Positions 8,256 to 17,585 are shown, counted from the stretch's first letter. The stretch is DNA of 64,000 nt from Paraburkholderia acidipaludis NBRC 101816 (GCF_000684975.1 NZ_BAXZ01000005.1:124001-188000), one strand, 5' to 3'. The notes: generated from the letters alone by a model not told the origin. Numbers and translations: made by a program.

Positions 8256-8927
8256 TTACGCCTTCCTGCTCTTGCCCGGCGTCTTCTGCGCGACGGCGCC
8301 GTTGGCCGCGGGCACGACGCCCGACCAGCCCGGCAGGAAACGCGCATCCTGATCGTGCGCATGCGCCAGCGCGTCCGCCAGCGCCGCATCGAAGTCCTTG
8401 CGCACGAGCGAGGCCGGTATCTTCAGGCGCAGATAGTCGGCCCACAGAAATTCGCTGAACGGCGCCGTGTCCTTCGCAAAGCCGCCCGCCACGCGCAATT
8501 CGCCCGCGAGGCTCCGGTAAGGGTCGTCGGTGAGGCCGGTCAGCTGCTTCGGCAGGTCCTCGTAGTCGCATCGGTTGCCCGCGGCATCGAACGGATGCAC
8601 CCACTGGCTATGCTCCATCATGCGCCAGAAAAGCGTTGGCTCGAGCCACGAGAGATCCTTGATCACCGTGACCCTGGCGCTTTCCACGCCTTCCTTGAGC
8701 CACGCGAGCCCCAGATGGTGGTGGTCGACGACGTAATAGCGCCCCTTCGGGCCCAGCACCGCGGGAAACCAGTGGGAGTCGATGGAGGCCGTGCGCTTCT
8801 TCTTGTCGAGCGCTACCCAGTGCTTGCGCTTCGCGTCCACCTCGCGATAGCCGACGGTGACCTGGGTAGGCCGCAATTCTTCCAGTTGCACAGTAACCAA
8901 ATGCAGATCGATGTTCGGCAGTATCAT
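8256..8927 (-). CDS. ParB/Srx-like N-terminal domain protein (ParBc_2 type)
   Basis: A 223-residue protein resembling the ParBc_2 family. Residues 8-60 hold the ParB-like core (VQLEELRPTQVTVGYREVD), followed by GRYYVVDHHHLGLAWL, where the D-H-H-H cluster replaces the usual ParB box. Unlike chromosome-partitioning ParB it has no helix-turn-helix part and no ParA partner nearby. Family members are usually annotated only as ParB-like nucleases and their role is not established. I chose ATG 8927, with CGAGG upstream; the open frame extends to 9167, but the extra residues look non-coding. The C-terminal 20 residues are basic and probably disordered. Confidence 0.72.
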   Translation of the reverse strand: MILPNIDLHLVTVQLEELRPTQVTVGYREVDAKRKHWVALDKKKRTASIDSHWFPAVLGPKGRYYVVDHHHLGLAWLKEGVESARVTVIKDLSWLEPTLFWRMMEHSQWVHPFDAAGNRCDYEDLPKQLTGLTDDPYRSLAGELRVAGGFAKDTAPFSEFLWADYLRLKIPASLVRKDFDAALADALAHAHDQDARFLPGWSGVVPAANGAVAQKTPGKSRKA

Positions 8928-9200
8928 GGTCGCGCCTCGTAGTCTCGTGAATGTCGCAGGCGAAACGATACCGTCGAATGGCCATGCGTGCCGCATCTTT
9001 GGCCATGGTTTTGAGGTGTGGCGGTGCGTGGCGTCAAGCGCTGCGATAAACGCAACGTCAAACGCAACGGCAGGCGCGATCAACGAGGGACGGGCCGCAC
9101 GGACCGCCATCCTGCGCCCCGCCAGCTTCGCCCCCCCCGGTCGTATCGGCAGAATTCCTCGAATCAAACCGACTCAATCATCGACTCAAGCGAGGGCATC

Positions 9201-10016
9201 GTGGATCTCGAAACCATCCGCACATTCATCATGACCCGGGGTATCGACTTCGGGACCAAGGTCGTTGCGGCGATCGTGCTGTGGATCGTCGGACGCTGGG
9301 CCATCAACCTGATCGCGGGCCTCCTGCGCAAGGTGCTCGCGCGCAACGAGCGCATCGACCACACGCTCGCGCACTACCTCAGCTCGATTCTCTCCGCCGT
9401 GCTGAACCTGCTGCTGGTTCTCGCGATCCTCCAGGTGTTCGGCGTGCAGACCACTTCGTTCGCGGCGCTGCTCGCGGGCCTCGGCCTCGCCATCGGCACG
9501 GCCTGGGGCGGCCTGCTCGCGCACTTCGCGGCGGGCGTGTTCATGCAGGTGCTGCGGCCGTTCAAGGTGGGCGACTTCGTCACGGCAGGCGGCGTGACGG
9601 GCACCGTGAAGGAACTCGGCATCTTCGGCACGACCATCATCTCGCCCGACAACGTGGTCAACATCGTCGGCAACAACAAGATCTTTTCGGACACCATCTC
9701 GAACTACAGCGCCACGCCCGTGCGCCGCGTCGAGCTGACCGCGAAGATCGCCAACGGCGTCGATCCGCTCGATGCGGCGAAGCGCCTGCGCGAAGCCGTC
9801 GCGAAGATTCCCAACGTGGCCACGGATCCCGCGCCCGACGTCGAAGTGCTCTCGTTCACGCCCGAAGGGCCGCTCCTGTGCGTGCGGCCCTATACCAGCA
9901 ACGCGAACTACTGGCAGGTGTACTTCGACACGAACCGCACGATCGTCGAGACCTTCAGGGCAGCCGGGTATCCGACACCGGAGACGCCCGCCCTCATCCG
10001 CCGCGTGGGCGGCTAA
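9201..10016 (+). CDS. Small-conductance mechanosensitive channel, MscS family
   Basis: A 271-residue inner-membrane channel that releases solutes on hypo-osmotic shock. There are three transmembrane helices. The third is the Gly/Ala-rich pore helix (AALLAGLGLAIGTAWGGLL), followed by the HFAAGVFMQVLRPFKVGDFV segment that joins the pore to the cytoplasmic beta domain. The C-terminal domain is the small MscS vestibule and the length is that of E. coli MscS. I take GTG 9201 as the start because CGAGGG lies 4-10 bases before it and the hydrophobic helix begins soon after. The gene ends at a bidirectional terminator shared with the DedA gene. Confidence 0.88.
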   Translation: MDLETIRTFIMTRGIDFGTKVVAAIVLWIVGRWAINLIAGLLRKVLARNERIDHTLAHYLSSILSAVLNLLLVLAILQVFGVQTTSFAALLAGLGLAIGTAWGGLLAHFAAGVFMQVLRPFKVGDFVTAGGVTGTVKELGIFGTTIISPDNVVNIVGNNKIFSDTISNYSATPVRRVELTAKIANGVDPLDAAKRLREAVAKIPNVATDPAPDVEVLSFTPEGPLLCVRPYTSNANYWQVYFDTNRTIVETFRAAGYPTPETPALIRRVGG

Positions 10017-10076
10017 CGGCGGCAGCGGCAACCACGCCGGATCGCACTGGATCACACAATCGGGACCGCCAAAGTA

Positions 10077-10113
10077 AAACGGCATCGACAGACCAGCTGG
10101 CGATGCCGTTTTT
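10077..10113. terminator. Bidirectional terminator between mscS and the DedA gene
   Basis: An 11-bp stem, AAACGGCATCG (10077-10087) with CGATGCCGTTT (10101-10111), ends in T on the plus strand and has A on its left side, so it can work in both directions. It lies between convergent genes. Confidence 0.88.
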
Positions 10114-10148
10114 GCAGCCGCACGCAGCCGCATGGGCCGCCGGCGGGA

Positions 10149-10838
10149 TCAGCGGTTGCCGTTGGGGCGGCTCACGCTTTCGTCGCGCGCGCCCTTGCGC
10201 ACCATCTTCCACACCCCGCCGATAACCACCGGCACGATCGCGGCGCCAATGCCCACGAGCACGATGACGTTCAGGTACTGGCGAATGAACGGGATGTTGC
10301 CGAAGAAGTAGCCGAGCAGCACGAGCAGCAGCACCCACAGCAGGGCGCCGACAATGTTGAAGAGCTGGAAGCGCTGCGCGCTCATCTGCGAAACGCCCGC
10401 GACGAACGGCGCAAACGTGCGCACGACCGGAATGAAGCGGGCGAGCACGATGGTCTTGCCGCCATGGCGCGCGTAGAAGTCGTGGGTCTTTTGCAGCGCG
10501 GCGCGGTCGAGGAAGCGTTCGAGCATGGGGATACGCGTATTGAACACGGCCGGCCCGATCGCGCGGCCAATCAGGTAGTTGACCGTGTTGCCCGCCACCG
10601 CGGCCACCACGATCAGCGCGATCAGCGCGCCCAGGTCCATCGCGTGCGTCGCCGCGAATGCGCCGCCGATGAAGAGCAGCGAATCGCCCGGCAGGAACGG
10701 CAAGACCACGAGACCTGTCTCGCAGAATACGATCAGGAACAGGACGGCATAGACCCAGGCCCCGTACTGTTGAATGAAGACTCCGAGAAACTTGTCGATG
10801 TGCAAGACAAGATTGGCGAACTGCAGCAGCGTGTCCAA
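10149..10838 (-). CDS. DedA family membrane protein
   Basis: A 229-residue protein of the DedA/VTT (SNARE-associated) family, which is linked to phospholipid or undecaprenyl-phosphate flipping and proton-motive-force maintenance. Recognisable segments are FCETGLVVLPFLPGDSLLFI near residue 40, YLIGRAIG near 90 and FIPVVRTFAPFVAGVSQM near 140, the last with the conserved Arg. The start is a TTG at 10838: AAGGGACACCT sits right before it and the first helix begins as expected. No ATG lies near. It is a single gene, convergent with mscS. Confidence 0.87.
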   Translation of the reverse strand: MDTLLQFANLVLHIDKFLGVFIQQYGAWVYAVLFLIVFCETGLVVLPFLPGDSLLFIGGAFAATHAMDLGALIALIVVAAVAGNTVNYLIGRAIGPAVFNTRIPMLERFLDRAALQKTHDFYARHGGKTIVLARFIPVVRTFAPFVAGVSQMSAQRFQLFNIVGALLWVLLLVLLGYFFGNIPFIRQYLNVIVLVGIGAAIVPVVIGGVWKMVRKGARDESVSRPNGNR

Positions 10839-10996
10839 AGGTGTCCCTTATTGAGCGGATTGGCGAGAAGGCAAATTGACCGCGCCATCATACCGAAAGT
10901 GCCCCAGCGTCACGAGAAAATCCGGGGATCGAACTTCAAGACTTATCGGTGAATGGCGGCGCGGGCCGCATAGCGCGAATCGCTATAATTGCGCGC

Positions 10997-13144
10997 ATGT
11001 CCTCGTTTTCCGATCCCACCGACGCCGCCGGTCCGGTTGACCCGACCGGTGACTCAACCGGCCCCGCTGGCCCCGCCGCCGACGAATCCGCGGCTGCTCC
11101 CGCTGCCGGGTCCGCGCACGCCGGCGACGCGGCGCACCGCGCCATGCAGCCCGTGCGCGCGATCCAGCCGCTGCCGGACCAGCTCATCAGCCAGATCGCC
11201 GCGGGCGAAGTGGTCGAGCGGCCCGCCTCGGTCGTCAAGGAACTGCTCGAAAACGCGCTCGACGCGGGCGCGACGACGCTGCGCATCCTGCTCGACGAAG
11301 GCGGCGTCAAGCGCATCTCCATCGCCGACGACGGCTGCGGCATTCCCGAGCGCGAACTGCCGCTCGCGCTGATGCGCCATGCCACGAGCAAGATCCGCTC
11401 GCTCGCCGAGCTCGAAAGCGTCGCGACGCTCGGGTTCCGCGGCGAAGCGCTCGCTTCGATCGCTTCGGTGGCCGAGATGTCGATCACGAGCCGCCCCGCC
11501 GACGCCGCGCACGCCATCAAGATCGACGCGAACACCGGCACGCTCTCGCCGGCCGCGGGCGGCCAGGGCACGACCATCGAAGTGCGCGAGCTGTACTTCA
11601 ACACGCCCGCGCGCCGCAAGTTTCTGAAGAGCGAGCAGACGGAACTCGGGCATTGCCTCGAGATGATCCGCCGCAGCGCGCTCGCGCGGCCCGACGTCGC
11701 GATCTCGGTCCTGCACAACGGCCGCGCCGTCGAGCACTGGAACGCGAGCGATCCGGCCACGCGCGTCTCGAAGATTCTCGGCGAAACGTTCGCCACCGCG
11801 CACCTGCCGCTCGACGAGCGCGCCGGGCCGCTCGCCGTGTACGGCTGCGCCGGCCTGCCCACCGCGAGCCGCAACCGCGCCGACCAGCAGTACTTCTTCG
11901 TCAACGGCCGCTACGTGCGCGACAAGCTGCTCACGCATGCCGTGCGCGCCGCGTACGAAGACGTGCTGCATGGCGACCGCTATCCGTCGTATGTGCTGTT
12001 CCTCGACCTGCCGCCCGAGGCCGTCGACGTGAACGTGCATCCGTCGAAAATCGAAGTGCGGTTTCGCGACTCGCGCTCGATCCACCAGTTCGTGTTTCAT
12101 GCCGTGCAGCGCGCGCTCGCGCGGCAGGCCGGCGCGTCGCCCGAAACCACCTCGGGTGGCCATGCCGCGCTGATCGAGCCGCGGCCCGCGCCGGGCGCGG
12201 GGGTGCTGGGTGCGTCGGCGGGACTCGCTTCGGGCACGGCGCCCGGCTCGACCGGCCTGGGCGGCTCGGGCGGATTCGGCACCGCGCGCGTGGCCAGCAG
12301 CTTCGGCGGCGCAGGGGGGGGCTCAAGCAGCGGCTCCGGTTTCAAGACCGGCGGCGGCTCCGGCAACACCTGGCTGCGCCAATCGCGCATGACCCAGGGC
12401 TCGCTGCCCGTCGCACAGCCGCTCGCGCTCTACGACGCCCTCTTCGGCCGCAAGGACGTGGGCGCCGGCACGCCGCAAGGCTCGACGCTGCTGCAGGCGG
12501 AAGACAGCGCAGCCGATTCCGCGCCGCGCGCGGCACTGCCCGCCTTCGACGCGAACGACGACCATCCGCTCGGTTTCGCGCTCGGCCAGGTCCACGGCAT
12601 CTATGTGCTCGCGCAAAACACGCGCGGTCTCGTGATCGTCGACATGCATGCCGCGCACGAACGCATCCTCTACGAGCAGTTCAAGCAGGCGCTCGCCGAA
12701 CGCTCGCTGGCCGTGCAGCCGCTTCTGATCCCGCTTTCGATGGTCGCCGATCCCGTGGAAACGGGCACCGTCGAGGAAGAAAAGGCGACGCTGGAGGCGC
12801 TGGGCTTCGACCTCGCCGTGCTCTCGCCCACCTCGATTGCGATCCGCGCCGTGCCGGCGCTGCTCAAGGACGCCGACCTGCCCGCGCTCGCACGCGCGGT
12901 GCTCGCGGATCTGCATGCCTATGGCGGCTCGCGCGTGCTGACCGAGCGCCAGCACGAGATGCTGGGCACCCTCGCCTGCCACCACGCGGTGCGCGCGAAC
13001 CGGCGCCTCACGCTCGACGAAATGAACGCGCTCCTGCGCCAGATGGAAGCCACCGAACGCGCCGACCAGTGCAACCACGGCCGCCCCACCTGGTACCAGC
13101 TGACGCTCGGCGATCTCGATCGCCTGTTCATGCGCGGTCAATGA
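10997..13144 (+). CDS. mutL: DNA mismatch repair protein MutL
   Basis: MutL of about 715 residues. The GHKL ATPase domain carries ELLENALDAGA, DDGCGIPE and TLGFRGEALASIASV. The C-terminal dimerisation domain has VDMHAAHERILYE, which fits the endonuclease pattern DxHA(x)2E(x)4E with Met in the second place, and ADQCNHGRPTW near the end. This suits a nicking MutL in a lineage without MutH. A Gly/Ser-rich linker (about residues 400-465) separates the domains and contains eight consecutive G (12314-12321). The start is uncertain: ATG 10997 adds a low-complexity tail of about 50 residues, while ATG 11144 would begin just before the conserved core. miaA overlaps the stop by four bases. Confidence 0.95.
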   Translation: MSSFSDPTDAAGPVDPTGDSTGPAGPAADESAAAPAAGSAHAGDAAHRAMQPVRAIQPLPDQLISQIAAGEVVERPASVVKELLENALDAGATTLRILLDEGGVKRISIADDGCGIPERELPLALMRHATSKIRSLAELESVATLGFRGEALASIASVAEMSITSRPADAAHAIKIDANTGTLSPAAGGQGTTIEVRELYFNTPARRKFLKSEQTELGHCLEMIRRSALARPDVAISVLHNGRAVEHWNASDPATRVSKILGETFATAHLPLDERAGPLAVYGCAGLPTASRNRADQQYFFVNGRYVRDKLLTHAVRAAYEDVLHGDRYPSYVLFLDLPPEAVDVNVHPSKIEVRFRDSRSIHQFVFHAVQRALARQAGASPETTSGGHAALIEPRPAPGAGVLGASAGLASGTAPGSTGLGGSGGFGTARVASSFGGAGGGSSSGSGFKTGGGSGNTWLRQSRMTQGSLPVAQPLALYDALFGRKDVGAGTPQGSTLLQAEDSAADSAPRAALPAFDANDDHPLGFALGQVHGIYVLAQNTRGLVIVDMHAAHERILYEQFKQALAERSLAVQPLLIPLSMVADPVETGTVEEEKATLEALGFDLAVLSPTSIAIRAVPALLKDADLPALARAVLADLHAYGGSRVLTERQHEMLGTLACHHAVRANRRLTLDEMNALLRQMEATERADQCNHGRPTWYQLTLGDLDRLFMRGQ

Positions 13145-14145
13145 GCGGCACCCCTCAATCGGACACCGGCGCCGACAGCCACGCCCGCGAAAGCGCGCTG
13201 CCGGTTGCCTGCCTGCTCGGCCCCACGGCCTCGGGCAAGACGGCCGCCGCGCTCGCCTATGCAGCCCGCTCCGCCGCGCGCGGGCGCGAGGTCGAGATCG
13301 TCAGCATCGATTCGGCGCTCGTCTATCGCGACATGGATATCGGCACGGCGAAACCGTCGGCCGAAGAGCGCGCGGCGGCAGTTCATCACCTGATCGATAT
13401 CGTCGATCCCGCCGACGCCTACTCTGCCGCGAGCTTCCGCGCCGACGCGCTGCGCGTGACGGGCGAGATCGTCGCGCGCGGGAACGTGCCGCTGCTGGTG
13501 GGCGGCACGATGCTCTACTATCGTGCGCTCACACAAGGCCTGAACGACCTGCCCACCGCCGACCCCGAGGTTCGCGCGGCGCTCGACGCCGACGCCGCCC
13601 GCGAAGGCTGGCCGGCCCTGCACGCGCGCCTCGCCGCCGTCGATCCGGCGACGGCGGCACGCCTCGCGCCGAACGACTCGCAGCGCATCCAGCGCGCGCT
13701 CGAAATCTTCATGCTGACGGGCCAGCCGATGTCGGCACTGCTGGCGGCGCCGGCAGCCCCCACCGACGACGCGGCGCGCTACCGCTTCGTGCCCGTCGCG
13801 CTGGAGCCGTCCGATCGCGGCGTGCTGCACGCGCGCATCGCGCAGCGCTTCGACGCGATGCTGGCAGCGGGCCTTGTCGACGAAGTGAAGGCGCTGCGCG
13901 CGCGGGGCGACCTGAACGCGAATCTGCCTTCCATGCGCTGCGTGGGTTACCGCCAGGCCTGGGAATACCTCGACGGCCTCACGGATTACGCCACCCTGCG
14001 CGACAAGGGCGTTTTCGCCACGCGCCAGCTTTGCAAGCGCCAGCTCACCTGGCTGCGCGCGATGCCGGAGCGCGTCGTCGTCGACTGCTGCGCGGCGGAT
14101 GCCACCGCGCAGGCGCTGGCGGCAATGGCACGCATCGCCGGCTGA
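13141..14145 (+). CDS. miaA: tRNA dimethylallyltransferase
   Basis: A 334-residue enzyme that adds the dimethylallyl group to A37 of tRNAs reading U-starting codons. Visible are the P-loop GPTASGKT at residue 28, SIDSALVYRDMDIGTAKP after it, HHLIDIVDP, LLVGGTMLYYRALTQGL and the C-terminal RQLCKRQLTWLR. Its ATG shares ATGA with the mutL stop, so the genes are translationally coupled. The mutL-miaA pair is widespread in proteobacteria. The extra N-terminal residues before the P-loop are low-complexity and may be dispensable. Confidence 0.95.
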   Translation: MSGTPQSDTGADSHARESALPVACLLGPTASGKTAAALAYAARSAARGREVEIVSIDSALVYRDMDIGTAKPSAEERAAAVHHLIDIVDPADAYSAASFRADALRVTGEIVARGNVPLLVGGTMLYYRALTQGLNDLPTADPEVRAALDADAAREGWPALHARLAAVDPATAARLAPNDSQRIQRALEIFMLTGQPMSALLAAPAAPTDDAARYRFVPVALEPSDRGVLHARIAQRFDAMLAAGLVDEVKALRARGDLNANLPSMRCVGYRQAWEYLDGLTDYATLRDKGVFATRQLCKRQLTWLRAMPERVVVDCCAADATAQALAAMARIAG

Positions 14146-14485
14146 TAACGCCGCTCCGCCGCACGCCACATCGCATCGCAGCCCACATCCGGGCCGTCCT
14201 TTCCTCAGCTCTTGTGCGCCACAGCAACCGCGCAACCGCCCGCCGAGCACACGCTCGCCGGGCTTGCGCGGGCGCGGACACGCCGCAGCGCGCCACATAA
14301 ACCCGGCGCGGCCGTCTTGACTTTCCACGGACCCAATACGATCATTCGTTCATTAGAAGAGCAATTGCTCTGTCAAACGAATCGCCGATCCCGGCACATT
14401 CCCAGGCGCGCACACGAGGCGCGCAATCCTGCATCCCGGCTTTGTCTGGGCCAGCTTCGCACGGGACCGCAGTAAGGAGACATAC
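14146..14485 (+). other. Intergenic region carrying the dalD promoter
   Basis: This 340-base gap between miaA and dalD holds the promoter and operator given separately at 14317-14371. The part before 14317 shows no signal I can name, and I see no clear terminator after miaA. Confidence 0.5.
14317..14371 (+). promoter_or_regulatory. dalD promoter with palindromic operator, matching the ABC operon promoter
   Basis: TTGACT (14317-14322) and GATCAT (14340-14345) are 17 bases apart and read as -35 and -10. Thirteen bases further on lies the perfect 14-bp palindrome AGAGCAATTGCTCT (14358-14371). The 32 bases 14339-14370 match the inverted stretch 24766-24797 at 25 positions, including spacing. The nearby SorC-family regulator is the likely binding protein. 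Confidence 0.72.
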
Positions 14486-15895
14486 ATGAACAGCGAACGC
14501 AGCGGCGACAACGTCATCCTGCACATCGGTGCCGGCTCGTTTCACCGCGCGCATCAGGCGTGGTACCTGCACCGCGTGAACCTCGCGCGCGCGCCCGGCG
14601 AAACGCCGTGGTCGCTCACCGTCGGCAATATCCGCGCCGATATGAATGCGGTGCTCGACGCCCTCGCCGCGCAGCAGGGCGTCTACACGCTGGAGACGGT
14701 CACGCCGCAAGGCGAGCGCAGCTACGAGACGATCCGCTCGATCACGCGCGTGCTGCCATGGTCGGCGGATCTGGCCGGCCTTGTCGAAGCGGGCGCCGAT
14801 CCGGCCTGCAAGATCATCTCGTTCACCGTGACCGAAGGCGGCTACTACCTCGACGAGCACGACCGCCTCGACACCGCGAACCCCGACCTCGCCGCCGACC
14901 TGAACGGCACACGCACGACGATCTACGGCGCCCTCGCGGCCATTCTCGAAGCGCGCCGCGCGCGCAACGGCGGCCCCGTCACGCTGCAGACCTGCGACAA
15001 CCTGCGCAGCAACGGCAAGCGCTTTCACGCCGGCATGCGCGAATTCCTCGCGCTGCGCGGCGCGACCGAACTGCTCGCCTGGTTCGATGCGAACACGGCC
15101 TGCCCCGACTCGATGGTGGATCGCATCACGCCGCGCCCCACGCCCGACGTGCGCGAGCGCGTGAAGGCGGCAACCGGCTTCGACGACGCCTGCCCCGTGA
15201 TGGGCGAATCGTTCATCCAGTGGGTGATCGAGGATCACTTCTGCGCGGGACGTCCGGCATGGGAGCGCGCGGGCGCGGAGCTCGTGGAATCGGTGATGCC
15301 CTATGAGGAAGCCAAGATCCGCATCCTCAACGCCACGCACAGCTGCATTGCGTGGGCGGGCACGCTGATCGGCCTCGACTACATCCACGAAGGCACGAAC
15401 GACGCGGACATCCGCGCCTTCGCCCACGAATACGTGAGCGAGGACGTGATCCCGTGCCTCACGCCGAGCCCGCTCGATCTCGCGAAGTATCGCGACGTGG
15501 TGCTCGATCGCTTCAGCAATCCGTATATCCAGGACACGAACCAGCGCGTGGCCGCCGACGGCTTTTCGAAGATCCCCGGCTTTATCGCGCCGACGCTCGC
15601 CCAGCGCATCGCGGCGGGCGCGACACCCGCCGCCACGGCCATGCTGCCCGCGCTCTTCCTGCGCTTTCTCCAGCGCTGGCACGAGGGCACACTGCCGTAC
15701 CGCTACCAGGACGGCGTGATGGACGAAGCCGCGACGCACCGCCTGTTCGAAGCCGACGACCCGCTCGCGGTGTTCTGCGCCGACAAGCTGCTGTGGGGCA
15801 AACTCGCCGGCACGCCTGCGCTCGGCGGCGCGGTGCGCGACGCCCTCGGGCGCGTCGACGGCTGGCTTGCGGCACGCGGCTTTGCAGTGGCGTAG
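14486..15895 (+). CDS. dalD: D-arabinitol 4-dehydrogenase (polyol long-chain dehydrogenase)
   Basis: A 469-residue NAD-dependent polyol dehydrogenase of the mannitol dehydrogenase family. The N-terminus has the nucleotide-binding strand ILHIGAGSFHRAHQAWY. The catalytic Lys-x4-Asn-x2-His is in KIRILNATH near residue 275. The length and opening match DalD, which oxidises D-arabinitol to D-xylulose, and the next gene is a xylulokinase, the expected following step. The start has AAGGAGA six bases upstream. A mannitol 2-dehydrogenase activity is possible, since relatives act on several polyols. It is the first gene of the rightward half of the polyol locus. Confidence 0.87.
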   Translation: MNSERSGDNVILHIGAGSFHRAHQAWYLHRVNLARAPGETPWSLTVGNIRADMNAVLDALAAQQGVYTLETVTPQGERSYETIRSITRVLPWSADLAGLVEAGADPACKIISFTVTEGGYYLDEHDRLDTANPDLAADLNGTRTTIYGALAAILEARRARNGGPVTLQTCDNLRSNGKRFHAGMREFLALRGATELLAWFDANTACPDSMVDRITPRPTPDVRERVKAATGFDDACPVMGESFIQWVIEDHFCAGRPAWERAGAELVESVMPYEEAKIRILNATHSCIAWAGTLIGLDYIHEGTNDADIRAFAHEYVSEDVIPCLTPSPLDLAKYRDVVLDRFSNPYIQDTNQRVAADGFSKIPGFIAPTLAQRIAAGATPAATAMLPALFLRFLQRWHEGTLPYRYQDGVMDEAATHRLFEADDPLAVFCADKLLWGKLAGTPALGGAVRDALGRVDGWLAARGFAVA

Positions 15896-16039
15896 AGCCG
15901 TAAGCGTCGAAGAGGCGATGGCACGGCCATCGCCTCGATATCGGCTCGATACCGGCTGGCAATCGGGGCGCCACGCATGGCGCCGCGGCGCCCGCGCGGC
16001 TAAAGTAGCGCATCCCTCTCCACGACATCACGCGCGCCC

Positions 16040-17521
16040 ATGTATCTCGGCATCGACCTCGGCACCTCCGAAGTAAAAGTTCTGCTGCTTTCGCCCGATG
16101 GCCGCGTAATCGGCGCCGCCGGCTCGCCCTTCACCGTCTCGCGCCCCCACGCGCGCTGGGCCGAGCAGAACCCCGCCGACTGGTGGGACGGCACGCGCCG
16201 CGCGCTCGCCGCGCTGCGCGAGAAGCACCCCGCCGACTTCGCGCAGGTGCGCGGCATCGGCCTCTCGGGGCAGATGCATGGCGCCGTGCTGCTCGATGAG
16301 CACGACAACGTGCTGCGCTCCGCGATTCTCTGGAACGACATGCGCGCCGTGGACGAATGCGCCGAGCTGACGGCGCGTGCGCCGCAGTTGCATCGCATTG
16401 CGGGCAATCTGGCCATGCCGGGCTTCACCGCGCCGAAGCTGCTCTGGGTCGCGCGCCACGAACCGCAGATCTTCCGTGAAACGGCCTGCGTGTTGCTGCC
16501 GAAGGATTATCTGCGCCTGCGCCTCACGGGCGGCAAGGTGTCCGATCCGTCCGATGCGGCCGGCACGCTCTGGCTCGACGTCGCGAAACGCGACTGGTCC
16601 GACGCGCTTCTCGACGCCTGCAACATGACGCGCGCGCAGATGCCCGCGCTCGCCGAGGGCAGCGCGCCCTCGGGCACGCTGCTGCCCTCGGTGGCGCGCG
16701 AATTCGGCCTGCGCGACGACGTGATCGTCGCGGCGGGCGGCGGCGACAACGCCACCAGCGCGATCGGCATCGGCGCGACGCAGCCCGGCGACGGCTTCGT
16801 TTCGCTCGGCACCTCGGGGGTGCTGTGCGTGGTGGGCGACCGCTTCCGGCCGAATCCCGCATCGGCCGTGCACGCGTTCTGCCACGCGATTCCCGACCGC
16901 TGGCACCAGATGAGCGTCGTGCTTTCGGCCGCGAGCTGTCTGCGCTGGGTCTGCAAGCTGACCGGCACGGACGAGCCCACGCTGCTTCCCGAAGTCGAAA
17001 AGCTCTCGCCTGCCACGCTCGGCGAGGCGCCGCTCTTTCTGCCCTATCTCTCGGGCGAGCGCACGCCGCACAACGACCCCTATGCGCAGGGCGTGTTCTT
17101 CGGCATGACGCACGCGACCGATCGCGCGCTGCTGGGCTACGCGGTGCTCGAAGGCGTGACCCTCGCGCTCACCGACGGCCTCGACGCGCTCGCGGCGGCG
17201 GGCACCGAGGTGGGTGCCCTTTCGATGCTCGGCGGCGGCGCGCGCAGCGCATACTGGGCCCAGCTCGTAGCCGACGCGTTCGACACGCCCACGCGCCAGC
17301 ACGGCGGCGGCGAAACGGGCGCGGCGCTCGGCGCGGCGCGGCTTGGGTGGCTCGCGGCCGGCGGCAGCCCGGACGAAGTGCTGACCAAGCCGCCCGTGGT
17401 CGCCGAATACACGCCGAATGCGGCGCGGCACGCGGCGCTGCGCGAGCGGCTGGAGTCCTACCGCGCGCTCTATCGCCACGTGCGGCCGCTGTTCGAGCGC
17501 TCGCGCGAGCGGCTCGCCTGA
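16040..17521 (+). CDS. xylB: Xylulokinase
   Basis: A 493-residue FGGY-family kinase that phosphorylates D-xylulose at the expense of ATP. Visible are the phosphate loop LGIDLGTSEVKVLL, GLSGQMHG near residue 76, the catalytic Asp in AAGGGDNATSAIG near residue 235 and the C-terminal LGGGARSAYWAQ adenosine-binding block. The length is normal. It follows dalD in the same direction, giving a two-step route from D-arabinitol to D-xylulose 5-phosphate, which enters the pentose phosphate pathway. There is a 144-base gap before it with no strong promoter, so it is probably in the dalD transcript. Remains of another FGGY kinase lie at 28784-29114. Confidence 0.93.
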   Translation: MYLGIDLGTSEVKVLLLSPDGRVIGAAGSPFTVSRPHARWAEQNPADWWDGTRRALAALREKHPADFAQVRGIGLSGQMHGAVLLDEHDNVLRSAILWNDMRAVDECAELTARAPQLHRIAGNLAMPGFTAPKLLWVARHEPQIFRETACVLLPKDYLRLRLTGGKVSDPSDAAGTLWLDVAKRDWSDALLDACNMTRAQMPALAEGSAPSGTLLPSVAREFGLRDDVIVAAGGGDNATSAIGIGATQPGDGFVSLGTSGVLCVVGDRFRPNPASAVHAFCHAIPDRWHQMSVVLSAASCLRWVCKLTGTDEPTLLPEVEKLSPATLGEAPLFLPYLSGERTPHNDPYAQGVFFGMTHATDRALLGYAVLEGVTLALTDGLDALAAAGTEVGALSMLGGGARSAYWAQLVADAFDTPTRQHGGGETGAALGAARLGWLAAGGSPDEVLTKPPVVAEYTPNAARHAALRERLESYRALYRHVRPLFERSRERLA

Positions 17522-17585
17522 GCCCGGCCCTTGCGGTCCCGACCCTGGCGGAATTCGCCCGCCTGCACCGACGCCTGAGAACACC

